37,452 nucleotides of DNA, taken from NCBI GenBank assembly GCA_900316235.1, contig ONCC01000033.1:1-37452 (forward strand), written 5' to 3'. The stretch's first letter is position 1. Each line of letters opens with the position of its first letter. The stretch is from an uncultured Bacteroidales bacterium (lineage in GTDB: Bacteria; Bacteroidota; Bacteroidia; Bacteroidales; P3). Both the position numbers and the translations under genes were made by a program. The notes beneath the pieces are model-generated. The model was not told the origin of the DNA. It was given only the letters and a program-made list of their open reading frames with translations, and did not search any database. Shown here piece after piece: positions 18,210 through 25,032 of this stretch.

Positions 18210-18599
18210 TTACTGCATTTTTGATTGTATATATTCTGCTTGTTCTTTGGTCAACTTCTCCCCTTCCTTAATCTTTTCTGCAATTCCTGGTGTTAGAATA
18301 CCCAGTTCCACCGCCATTTGCAGTAAGTCGTGGTTCTGTCTCCAATACCGGCATACCTCATCCCTGCTATCTACAAAAGATTTACTTTTTCCTTTCAATA
18401 TTCCGAGCATCCATTTTATCTCATTTTCCGTATTGGTATGAGAATTACCGTGGATTGTGTAAGAATATTTGAGGCGCGTACTGCATGAAGTGTCAACCTC
18501 GTAAAACCGAAGACCATATTTGCTGAACTCTTGCGTCTTTTCCTGAAGGTGAACTTGAATCTCCTCCGGATTCATATCTCTAACCGATTTTCTTGCCAT
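18210..18599 (-). CDS. Hypothetical protein (129 aa)
   Basis: The ATG at 18599 (MARKSVRDMNPEEIQ) is preferred over a GTG at 18611 that adds four residues. The protein is charged and mostly helical in the C-terminal half (LTPGIAEKIKEGEKLTKEQAEYIQ), with an N-terminal part rich in polar residues. There is no membrane segment or recognisable motif. It lies in the AT-rich small-gene row, 41 nt after the WG-repeat gene, and a 21-bp element (18611-18631) shared with the WG-gene leader precedes it. Function unknown. Confidence 0.65.
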   Translation of the reverse strand: MARKSVRDMNPEEIQVHLQEKTQEFSKYGLRFYEVDTSCSTRLKYSYTIHGNSHTNTENEIKWMLGILKGKSKSFVDSRDEVCRYWRQNHDLLQMAVELGILTPGIAEKIKEGEKLTKEQAEYIQSKMQ

Positions 18600-18610
18600 T
18601 TTATTTTGCA

Positions 18611-18631
18611 CTAATCCGTGTCGTGCGCAAC
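18611..18631 (-). repeat. 21-bp leader element, copy B
   Basis: The minus strand reads GTTGCGCACGACACGGATTA plus G, ending 11 nt before the ATG of the 129-aa gene. It matches copy A (19210-19230) at 17 of 21 positions. Confidence 0.55.
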
Positions 18632-18640
18632 CATATATTA

Positions 18641-19198
18641 TTAAAAATGAACATTTCCCTGTTTGTCAATAAAAGCTTCCACTTTGGCGCAATCTCCACT
18701 AAATTCATTCGCAGATCCAAACTGAGGCTCAATCACCATCTTACCACTCTTGTCAATATATCCCCACTTCTTCCCCACCCTCACAGCAGCCATACCGCTG
18801 GAGAAAGGTTCAGCCTTATCATAATTCGGAGCAATTACCATCTCACCTTTTGTATTGATGAATCCCCAATTCTTACAAGTCCAATTATCCGGATCGTCAT
18901 CGGTATCGTCATAGTCACCCGTGGCCACTGCAGCCAATCCTTCGGAGAAATACTCATTATCAGTAAACACTTTACCAAAAGCATTGTTTCCCTTTTTGTC
19001 TATAAAGAAATGGCCTTCATCATTCATCATAACCTGAGCAAAACCCTCATGGAATGGCGCCGCCCAGTCAAATTGTGCATTTATGACAATATTGAAATCC
19101 TCATCAGCATAACCATAAAGACAATCTTTCTCAAATACCCACAATCCTTCTCCATATTCCTCCATCACGGCATCTTCGCCAACTTTATCTCCTACCAT
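18641..19198 (-). CDS. WG-repeat protein
   Basis: A 185-aa protein made of degenerate WG (KWG) repeats. Clear units are NWGFINTKGEMVIAPNYDKA and KWGYIDKSGKMVIEPQFGSA, with weaker ones before (LYGYADEDFNIVINAQFDWA, HFFIDKKGN). WG repeats form beta-rich solenoids or propellers; in Bacteroidetes they are common in small accessory genes, sometimes near interbacterial toxin or immunity genes. There is no signal peptide; it is acidic and probably cytoplasmic. It is preceded by a roughly 310-nt structured leader and its own promoter. It may be cotranscribed with the 129-aa gene downstream. Confidence 0.85.
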   Translation of the reverse strand: MVGDKVGEDAVMEEYGEGLWVFEKDCLYGYADEDFNIVINAQFDWAAPFHEGFAQVMMNDEGHFFIDKKGNNAFGKVFTDNEYFSEGLAAVATGDYDDTDDDPDNWTCKNWGFINTKGEMVIAPNYDKAEPFSSGMAAVRVGKKWGYIDKSGKMVIEPQFGSANEFSGDCAKVEAFIDKQGNVHF

Positions 19199-19512
19199 AA
19201 TCGTATACCCTGATTCGTGTCGGGCACAACATTTGGTATCCGATCCTCCAACGGAAACATTTACTCATACAAATAGAAAAGGCATGAGGTTATGTGCTCA
19301 CGTCCGTTGATATCGGGGTTTCGGCATACCCATGAAGGAACGGAAATTATGGAACATATCTCACGCCTGAAGATATGCTAATGAATATAGCATACACAAT
19401 CAAGCGAAAGCAAAATGCTCCGTCCTCCTTCATGAAATTTTGCCGAATTTCGATATCGGGACAGTGTCGCAATGCTTTTCTTGTTTACTGCTTACACTTC
19501 ACTCTCGTAAGC
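19199..19512 (-). ncRNA. Hairpin-rich leader RNA upstream of the WG-repeat gene
   Basis: This stretch lies between a strong promoter (19518-19548) and the WG gene and has no convincing ORF. Eight inverted repeats are visible: 19490-19495/19507-19512, 19443-19446/19456-19459, 19410-19416/19437-19443 (GCAAAAT), 19374-19380/19388-19394 (TATGCTA), 19355-19361/19371-19377 (CATATCT), 19304-19308/19339-19343 enclosing 19316-19319/19328-19331, 19264-19268/19284-19288, and 19205-19209/19235-19239 enclosing GTG/CAC at 19217-19227. Two of the 7-bp stems share bases 19374-19377 and so exclude each other. It could be a structured regulatory leader, a standalone ncRNA or a recombination site. I do not recognise a known class. 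Confidence 0.5.
19210..19230 (-). repeat. 21-bp leader element, copy A
   Basis: The minus strand reads GTTGTGCCCGACACGAATCA plus G, forming a small hairpin (GTG/CAC) within an ATACC/GGTAT stem, 11 nt before the WG-gene ATG. The related copy B precedes the next gene. Confidence 0.55.
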
Positions 19513-19517
19513 GACTG

Positions 19518-19548
19518 CAAAATTACAAATAAATTTCCAATCCACAAA
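19518..19548 (-). promoter_or_regulatory. Promoter of the WG-repeat unit
   Basis: Minus strand TTTG (19548-19545), 19-nt spacer, TAATTTTG (19525-19518). The 35-bp core is nearly identical to the DUF4160 promoter at 20349-20383. Its -33 box lies in the T-tail of the upstream terminator. Confidence 0.8.
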
Positions 19549-19552
19549 AAAA

Positions 19553-19593
19553 ACTTTGCCACCGCAAGAAAAAAAATCCCGCAGTGGCAAAGT
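19553..19593 (-). terminator. Terminator of the DUF4160-DUF2442 operon
   Basis: ACTTTGCCAC (19553-19562) and GTGGCAAAGT (19584-19593) form a perfect 10-bp stem. On the minus strand the stem runs into seven T. The remaining part of the spacer, 19594-19734, shows nothing further that I can name. Confidence 0.85.
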
Positions 19594-19734
19594 CTCAAAA
19601 CAAGAGCATCTGCTCAATATGATGTCTTTACAATATTTTTTCTGCTACATAAGCATCGGTTTTAAAGTTATTGTTTTTTATGCCTAATCAATGATGTCAT
19701 CTGGACATCATAACATTCTCGAACGTAGGATTCT

Positions 19735-19974
19735 TTACACATGCAGCACGTCTTTGACGGAATAGATGCGGCTGTCGTGCTCAAAGGTGAAATACTGGTC
19801 GTCCAGTACCATCCATTCCTCACGCTGCTTGCTGGTGAGACGCTTGATGTCGGGGAACATTCCCACGGGTACCAGCACCACTCGGCCGTCGGTGAGATAG
19901 ACGGCCATCATGCCGCGCTTCTGCCCGAAGTCGAGTTTTTTGATTCCAAGGTCGGTGTCTTTATATTTGCACAT
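19735..19974 (-). CDS. DUF2442 domain protein
   Basis: A 79-aa protein with the DUF2442 pattern: AVYLTDGRVVLVPVGMFPDI followed by LTSKQREEWMV, then a short strand-rich C-terminus. The family is small and beta-rich and is very often encoded beside a DUF4160 protein, as here (6-nt gap). The pair is often suspected to be a toxin-antitoxin-like module, with DUF2442 as the likely DNA-binding or neutralising partner; this is inference. It is followed by a strong terminator. Confidence 0.82.
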   Translation of the reverse strand: MCKYKDTDLGIKKLDFGQKRGMMAVYLTDGRVVLVPVGMFPDIKRLTSKQREEWMVLDDQYFTFEHDSRIYSVKDVLHV

Positions 19975-19980
19975 AGTAGT

Positions 19981-20283
19981 TTATTTTATTCGTTTGACTT
20001 GTATTTTCTTACCGTCGAACACTTGGTCGATGAGCCGATTGATTTCATCCCAGCGTTCATCGATTGCTTTGATAATCATCTGTTCTTCCGATGCGGTGAG
20101 TTCCGACCACGCTACTTCTATCTTCTTCTCGCCGTTCTGTTCAATCCATATCTTGGCCACCGTGTCGCCTCGGTGTGACTGTTTGCTACCACGCCTGACG
20201 ACATGCACATGTCGTCTGTTTTCATCCTTGTCGGCAGGAAAGACGGAGAGTATAAATCGGAGTATCAGTAATAGTTTACCCAT
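19981..20283 (-). CDS. DUF4160 domain protein
   Basis: A 100-aa protein with the DUF4160 features: an RHVHVVRRG segment (His-rich strand), AKIWIEQNGEKKIEVAWSEL, and the terminal helix ASEEQMIIKAIDERWDEINRLI. The family is commonly paired with DUF2442 downstream, as here. Function unproven; it may be the effector of a toxin-antitoxin-like pair. It is transcribed from its own promoter at 20352-20382. Confidence 0.8.
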   Translation of the reverse strand: MGKLLLILRFILSVFPADKDENRRHVHVVRRGSKQSHRGDTVAKIWIEQNGEKKIEVAWSELTASEEQMIIKAIDERWDEINRLIDQVFDGKKIQVKRIK

Positions 20284-20351
20284 GTTCCTATTGCTTCAAA
20301 TCAAATTGATTTAGATATGTCATAATCCATCTCATATTGGTTTTCAAACTG

Positions 20352-20382
20352 CAAAATTACAAATAAAATTCCAATCCACAAA
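20352..20382 (-). promoter_or_regulatory. Promoter of the DUF4160-DUF2442 operon
   Basis: Minus strand TTTG (20382-20379), 19-nt spacer, TAATTTTG (20359-20352), leaving a leader of about 60 nt. It is a near copy of the promoter at 19518-19548. The 20284-20774 spacer also holds GGTAGG repeat copy 2, the nrdD promoter and the nrdD leader. Confidence 0.8.
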
Positions 20383-20446
20383 ATAATATTTTGACAAGAA
20401 TGAATTTCCGGTAGCCACAAGGATGGGTAGAAGTGCCTACGATGAC

Positions 20447-20520
20447 CGTACCAACACCCTACCAACTCCTACCGTGGTAGGAGTTGGTAGGGAGATGATA
20501 GGGCGTTGACAGGTAGTTAT
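20447..20520. repeat. GGTAGG-type dispersed intergenic repeat, copy 2 (perfect palindrome)
   Basis: CCCTACCAACTCCTACC (20457-20473) and its exact complement (20476-20492) are separated by 2 nt: a 17-bp perfect palindrome. Degenerate GTTGATA/GGTAG units follow. It sits between the divergent DUF4160 and nrdD promoters. Confidence 0.85.
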
Positions 20521-20583
20521 CAGCAAGTTATGCGAATGCACAGTTTTCAACGTTTTTTTGTTGATAACAATTGATAACATTAT

Positions 20584-20614
20584 TTTGCGGAACGGAGGAA
20601 TGGAGGTATCTTTG
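20584..20614 (+). promoter_or_regulatory. Promoter of nrdDG
   Basis: TTTG (20584-20587), 19-nt spacer, TATCTTTG (20607-20614). It predicts a leader of about 155 nt before nrdD. Confidence 0.85.
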
Positions 20615-20628
20615 CAAAAGAATATCAA

Positions 20629-20730
20629 AAGTGTGCGTTTGGTCCAAGTGGCTTGACATGAATATCTTGTCATGCGCGGACCCTTGGCCGAAGGTCAAGA
20701 AATCATCAAACGGACACTTGTGGACAAACG
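20629..20730 (+). promoter_or_regulatory. Structured nrdD leader, riboswitch candidate
   Basis: AAGTGTGCGTTTG (20629-20641) pairs with CAAACGGACACTT (20707-20719) over 13 positions with one mismatch and closes a multi-branch structure. Inside are GGTCC (20641-20645)/GGACC (20678-20682), TGACA (20654-20658)/TGTCA (20668-20672) and CCTT/AAGG (20682-20694). The second and last stems compete, because GACCCTT can also pair with AAGGTC. CAAACG recurs at 20725-20730 and can replace the closing stem. It begins about 10 nt after the predicted transcript start. I do not recognise a known riboswitch class. Confidence 0.5.
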
Positions 20731-20774
20731 AGAGAGCATATTAATAAGGTATATTATATATAATAAGCAGCATA

Positions 20775-22710
20775 ATGGAGACCAACAGCTTTAACATCAC
20801 CAAACGCGACGGGACGCAGGAACGCTTCTCGCTCGACAAAATCATGAACGCCATCATCAAGGCGTTCAACTCGCAGAAAGAGCCCATCGACTTGGGCAAA
20901 CTCTCGAAAATTCTCTCCCTGATTGACATCCACGATGGCATCACCGTCGAGGAGATTCAGAACCAGGTTGAGGTGGCGCTGATGAAGGAGGGCTACTACA
21001 ATGTGGCCAAGAGCTTCATCCTCTACCGTCAGCAACACACCGAGGACCGCGAGACGATGGAAAAGCTGCACTTCCTTAGCGACTATGTGGTGGCTGCCAA
21101 CGCCGCTACAGGTTCCAAGTTCGACGCCAACGCCAACGTGGAACACAAGAACATCGCTACCCTTATCGGCGAACTGCCGAAGAGCGGCTTCATCCGCCTC
21201 AACCGCCGCCTGCTCACCGACCGAATCAAACAGATGTACGGCAAAGAGATGAGCGACCGCTACATCGACCTGCTGACGCACCACTTCATCTACAAGAACG
21301 ACGAGACATCGCTGGCCAACTACTGCGCCTCCATCACGATGTACCCGTGGCTGCTGGGTGGCACCACAAGCATCGGCGGCAACTCGACGGCTCCCACCAA
21401 CCTCAAGAGCTACTGCGGCGGCTTCATCAACATGGTCTTTATGGTCGTGGTCGACCTCTCGCTGCGTCAGAAGACCATGGACAAGATCATCACCGACTGC
21501 TTCGAGCAGATTGTCTACTCGCTCAACCAGCCCACGGGTGCCCGCAACTACCAGGCGGTGTTTTGGAACGTGGCTTACTACGACAAGCCCTATTTCGAGA
21601 GCCTCTTCGGCGAGTTCCGCTTCCCCGATGGCAGCGAGCCCGACTGGGACGGCCTCTGCTGGCTGCAGAAACGTTTCATGCGCTGGTTCAACCAAGAGCG
21701 CACCAAGGCCGTGCTGACCTTCCCCGTGGAGACAATGGCACTGCTGTATGATAAGGACGGCAAATTCGTCGACCAAGATATGGCCAACTTCACCGCCGAG
21801 ATGTACTCCGAAGGCCACTCCTTCTTCACCTATATCTCTGACAATGCGGACTCGCTGAGTTCCTGCTGCCGTCTGCGCAACGAGATTACCGACAACGGCT
21901 TCAGCTACACGCTGCGGTGTCTCCACCGGTTCCAAATCAGTGCTCACCATCAACCTCAACCGCTGCATCCAGTATGCCGTCAAGAACGGCATGGACTACA
22001 AGGAGTTCCTCACCGACATCATCGACCTCTGCCACAAGGTGCAGCTGGCTTACAACGAGAACCTCAAGGAGTTACAGCGCCACGGCATGCTGCCGCTTTT
22101 CGATGCTGGATATATCGACATCGCCCGCCAGTACCTCACCATCGGCGTCAACGGCTTGGTGGAAGCTGCCGAGTTCATGGGCATCGCCATCAAAGACAGC
22201 CCCGAATACCGCGAATTCGTGCAGACCATCCTTGGCCTAGTGGAAAAGAAGAACAAGGAATACCGCACCAAGGAGGTGATGTTCAACTGCGAGATGATTC
22301 CCGCCGAGAACGTGGGCGTGAAGCATGCCAAATGGGATCGCGAGGACGGCTACTTTGTGCCGCGCGACTGCTACAACTCGTATTTCTACATCGTCGAGGA
22401 CCAGTCGCTCACAGTTTTGGACAAGTTTCGTCTCCACGGCAAGCACTACATCGAGCAGGAGCAGTATATGCAACTGCTGCAGGTGGCCGCCAAGGAAGGC
22501 TGCAACTACTTCACCTTCAATATTCCCAATACCATCTGCAACGACTGCGGACATATCGACAAACGCTACCTCAAAGAGTGCCCGAAGTGCCACTCGAAAA
22601 ATGTCGACTATATGACCCGTATCATCGGATACCTCAAGCGCGTCAGCAACTTCAGCCAGCCGCGTCAGGAGGAGGCCGCCCGTCGCTACTACGCCACTAT
22701 GGATAAATAA
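20775..22710 (+). CDS. nrdD: Anaerobic (class III) ribonucleoside-triphosphate reductase, frameshifted
   Basis: The first ~380 codons give an ATP-cone (FNITKRDGTQERFSLDKIMN) and the start of the glycyl-radical barrel. The frame then breaks at about 21914 and resumes from 21916 with GVSTGSKSVLTINLNRCIQY to the end. The family segment TLGAGGVSTGS lacks GAG, so a net 8 nt seem deleted. The C-terminus has the zinc Cys motifs CNDCG and CPKCHS and the glycyl-radical segment RIIGYL. The intact protein would be about 647 aa. It makes deoxyribonucleotides without oxygen and needs NrdG. In an anaerobe this should be essential, so a sequencing or assembly error, or a very recent mutation, is more likely than decay. 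Confidence 0.85.
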
Positions 22711-23204
22711 TGCTAAAGTACACTAACACAGATATTGTCTTTCAGGAGATTCCCGATGAGGTGACGCTGGCCGTCAACCTCTCTGGATGTCCCTGCCGCT
22801 GTCCGGGGTGCCACTCCCCGCAATTGTGGGGTGATATCGGGGAGCCGCTGACCGACGAGGCAATCGACTGCATGCTCGAGCATCAGCCATCGGGCGTGAG
22901 TTGCGTAGCCCTCATGGGTGGTGACGCCAATCCCGCTGAGGTCAACGGCATCGCTGCACGCCTCAAGGAACGCCACCCCGAACTCAAGACCGCTTGGTAC
23001 AGTGGTCGTTCTCTACTACCCAAAGAGGTAGATTTGAGCAACTTGGATTATGTGAAATTAGGGCCCTACCTAAAACATTTGGGACCACTGAAATCACCCA
23101 AGACCAACCAAAGACTCTACTTGGTGCAGCACCGCCGCAACACCGAGCCCGGAAATATTCTTCAAGATCTTACCCCGCGCTTCTGGCGCAATAAGACCCC
23201 CTAA
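22710..23204 (+). CDS. nrdG: Anaerobic ribonucleotide reductase activase
   Basis: A 164-aa radical SAM protein of normal length for NrdG. The 4Fe-4S ligands are in CPCRCPGC (C-x3-C-x2-C, near residue 27), followed by HSPQLW and the SAM-binding MGGDANP segment. It generates the glycyl radical on NrdD. The start ATG overlaps the nrdD stop (TAATG), so translation is coupled. The stop overlaps the end of the convergent XRE gene by 4 nt. Confidence 0.93.
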   Translation: MLKYTNTDIVFQEIPDEVTLAVNLSGCPCRCPGCHSPQLWGDIGEPLTDEAIDCMLEHQPSGVSCVALMGGDANPAEVNGIAARLKERHPELKTAWYSGRSLLPKEVDLSNLDYVKLGPYLKHLGPLKSPKTNQRLYLVQHRRNTEPGNILQDLTPRFWRNKTP

Positions 23205-23719
23205 TACTCAGGCCGGTACTCCTCAAAGGTCCGGTCATCATAGAAAAAGAGAATCTTTACTAACCTGCGCCTGTCAGTTGCGATGGGCGTAGGTTCTTTT
23301 TTCTCCCGCTCATTCACCTCACTCTCAAGATTTGGTAAATCTTGTAGAATTTTCTCTTCGAGAACTTCCTCACGTTCCTCTTCCATAGATTCGGGAACGG
23401 GCTTGGGGTCGGGAGTAGGATCAGGTGCAGGAGTAAATACCGGGGCGGGAGAGGGGGCAGGAGGAGCAAAAAGGGTAGGCTCCGATATCGCGGGACTCTC
23501 AGTAGCTCCCGAGGCATACATCTGTCCTTTACCCAGAAGGAGCCAGTTGGCATCAATCTCGGGATAGCGACGGATGACCTTGTTGACAAACTCCAAACTC
23601 GGGTTGTTCCGGCCACTCAAAATATGCGACATTCCGGAGGGCTGAATTCCGATTTCCTCTGCAAACTGTTTTGCGGTGATATTTTTCGCCTGCAAAATGA
23701 GATTTATCCTGTTTATCAT
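23201..23719 (-). CDS. XRE-family repressor with Pro-rich linker
   Basis: The 172-aa protein has an N-terminal helix-turn-helix (residues 1-60; AKQFAEEIGIQPSGMSHILSGR is the HTH, with NPSLEFVNKVIRRYPEIDANWLLLGKG after it). A long proline-rich acidic linker (about 75-110) and a charged helical stretch follow, ending in a conserved-looking RRLVKILFFYDDRTFEEYRP. Such proteins are frequent in Bacteroidetes and in their phages. It probably represses its own promoter through the TTACAnnTGTAA sites upstream. It is the only gene on its side of a 530-bp AT-rich spacer. Confidence 0.82.
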   Translation of the reverse strand: MINRINLILQAKNITAKQFAEEIGIQPSGMSHILSGRNNPSLEFVNKVIRRYPEIDANWLLLGKGQMYASGATESPAISEPTLFAPPAPSPAPVFTPAPDPTPDPKPVPESMEEEREEVLEEKILQDLPNLESEVNEREKKEPTPIATDRRRLVKILFFYDDRTFEEYRPEY

Positions 23720-23723
23720 TTTC

Positions 23724-23812
23724 TTACAAATGTAACATTATTATTTCTGATTTACAAATGTACTAACATTTTTTGATACCACAAAATAAAATTTACATTA
23801 TTACAGATGTAA
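23724..23812 (-). promoter_or_regulatory. XRE promoter with three overlapping operators
   Basis: Three 12-bp sites of the form TTACAnnTGTAA lie at 23724-23735, 23752-23763 (last base changed) and 23801-23812. The second contains a -7 box on the minus strand (TACATTTG, 23762-23755) with a TTTG -33 at 23785-23782, spacer 19 nt. The first lies 5 nt before the XRE start codon and also contains TACATTTG. Repressor bound here would block RNA polymerase, so negative autoregulation is likely. Confidence 0.65.
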
Positions 23813-24036
23813 TATTACTCCATTTATAAATAATCAGTTTAATAAAATTTTATATCTATTTATATTCTAGTTGTTTATATAAATATATTGTATATTTTTA
23901 TGCTTTTGCTTAACCGCCTAAAATACCCTATTCTTTACTTTAATTACCAATATCTAAACTACTGAATATTATATAGTTTAATTTTGTAATAGATTACCTG
24001 TTAATGTATTTAACTTAAAATACAATTGTGTGCGGA

Positions 24037-24118
24037 TTACATTTGTAAAATTACAGAATTCTTTTGTAGTTTACATTTGTAAATATAGTAAATTAGCATC
24101 TGGCTGTTACAAGTGTGA
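24037..24118. promoter_or_regulatory. Distal operator cluster, 300-400 bp upstream of the XRE gene
   Basis: Perfect TTACATTTGTAA sites occur at 24037-24048 and 24071-24082, and a weaker TTACAAGTGTGA at 24107-24118. The plus strand of the first two contains TACATTTG, a -7-like box, but no -33 at normal spacing and no convincing plus-strand gene follows. Between 23813 and 24036 I see only AT-rich sequence. Confidence 0.55.
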
Positions 24119-24183
24119 ATTACAAAAAATCGCTTTTAAGCGCCTATCTCCCCCTCTGACTACCTGGCGCTCTAGAATACAAA

Positions 24184-24207
24184 AAAAATCGCTCAGCGGC
24201 GATTTTT
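24184..24207 (-). terminator. Terminator downstream of the EFR1 ferredoxin gene
   Basis: AAAAATCGC (24184-24192) and GCGATTTTT (24199-24207) form a 9-bp stem with its T-run on the 3' arm and beyond. A second small hairpin with TTTTTT (24125-24142) lies just after it. Tandem AACTTTTAACT-like units fill 24210-24240. Confidence 0.65.
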
Positions 24208-24250
24208 CACTATTAACTTTTAACTCTTACCTTTTAACTAAACACCTACC

Positions 24251-25030
24251 CTACCCTTCGTGTCCGAAATAATATTGTCCGCGACGGCGGGTAATCTTAC
24301 CATAGTTAATAGCATGCTTCGGACAATGATGGTAGCAAGCGAGGCAGCAGGTGCAGCTGCCGTCGTGGTGCCAGGCGGGGAGGCCATCGGTCAACGAGAC
24401 ATCGCCCGTAGGGCACACCTTCTCGCACTTGCCACAATGAATGCAGGTCTCACTGTCGACGGTGAACTTCTTATCCGTCACCATCTTACCGTTGAAATAG
24501 CTGCCCACCACATGGCTCATCACCCACGGAGCGGGGCCTTTCCAGATATGCGTCTCCCCTGCTTTTCTATTGACAATCAGCTTGGCGAACTCTTTCATCT
24601 GCTCATGGGCACGGGCAATCTTCCGCTGCTCCTTCTCGGGAGTGTCGGTATACATGAACGGCAAGCAGACATAGCTCTCGGGCATCACGAGCGAGAAGAG
24701 GCTGGTGGCCTCGGGCAATCCGACTTTGCGCAGGTCGCCGTTGAGGATGGCCATCGTCACCCCGATACTGTCGCCACAGGTGGTGAAGGCATAACAGTAA
24801 TGACCCTCTGCATGGTCGATATACATCTTCTTGATGAAGTTACGCACGATGCGTGGCGGCTGCCAGCCGTGAGTGGGGAAGACGAAACCGATGCGCTCAT
24901 CCTCCCTCAATGTATACTCACACCTCCCCTGCTGTTCTTCGGGAATGAAAAGCATCCGTTCACCAGTGGCTTGGGCCAACGTCTCCGCCGCCCAGCGCGT
25001 GTTGCCTGTTCCTGAAAAATAGAATATCAT
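24251..25030 (-). CDS. EFR1-family flavodoxin-ferredoxin fusion
   Basis: The 259-aa protein starts with the flavodoxin FMN phosphate loop (FYFSGTGNTRWAAE, residues 3-16). Its C-terminal third has two 4Fe-4S motifs, CIHCGKCEKVCP and CTCCLACYHHCP. This architecture matches the EFR1 family of Bacteroidales and Clostridia, thought to be low-potential electron carriers or reductases. Cytoplasmic; no membrane segment. It starts 2 nt after the stop of the DNA alkylation repair gene, so it is the third gene of that minus-strand operon. Confidence 0.9.
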   Translation of the reverse strand: MIFYFSGTGNTRWAAETLAQATGERMLFIPEEQQGRCEYTLREDERIGFVFPTHGWQPPRIVRNFIKKMYIDHAEGHYCYAFTTCGDSIGVTMAILNGDLRKVGLPEATSLFSLVMPESYVCLPFMYTDTPEKEQRKIARAHEQMKEFAKLIVNRKAGETHIWKGPAPWVMSHVVGSYFNGKMVTDKKFTVDSETCIHCGKCEKVCPTGDVSLTDGLPAWHHDGSCTCCLACYHHCPKHAINYGKITRRRGQYYFGHEG

Positions 25031-25032
25031 AT

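Noticed and set aside
19210..19230. The GTTGTGC...GCACAAC-like sequence suggested an integron attC core or a group II intron 5' end.
   Set aside because: It does not satisfy GTTRRRY/RYYYAAC, and no domain V-like hairpin, reverse transcriptase or IntI is present.
20457..20492. The 17-bp palindrome looked like a rho-independent terminator.
   Set aside because: It has a 2-nt spacer and no T-tract, and related copies occur at two other spacers in the same orientation.
24030..24272. Plus-strand frame of 80 codons in the XRE upstream spacer.
   Set aside because: It starts inside an operator, crosses a terminator and the end of the EFR1 gene, and has no family-like sequence.
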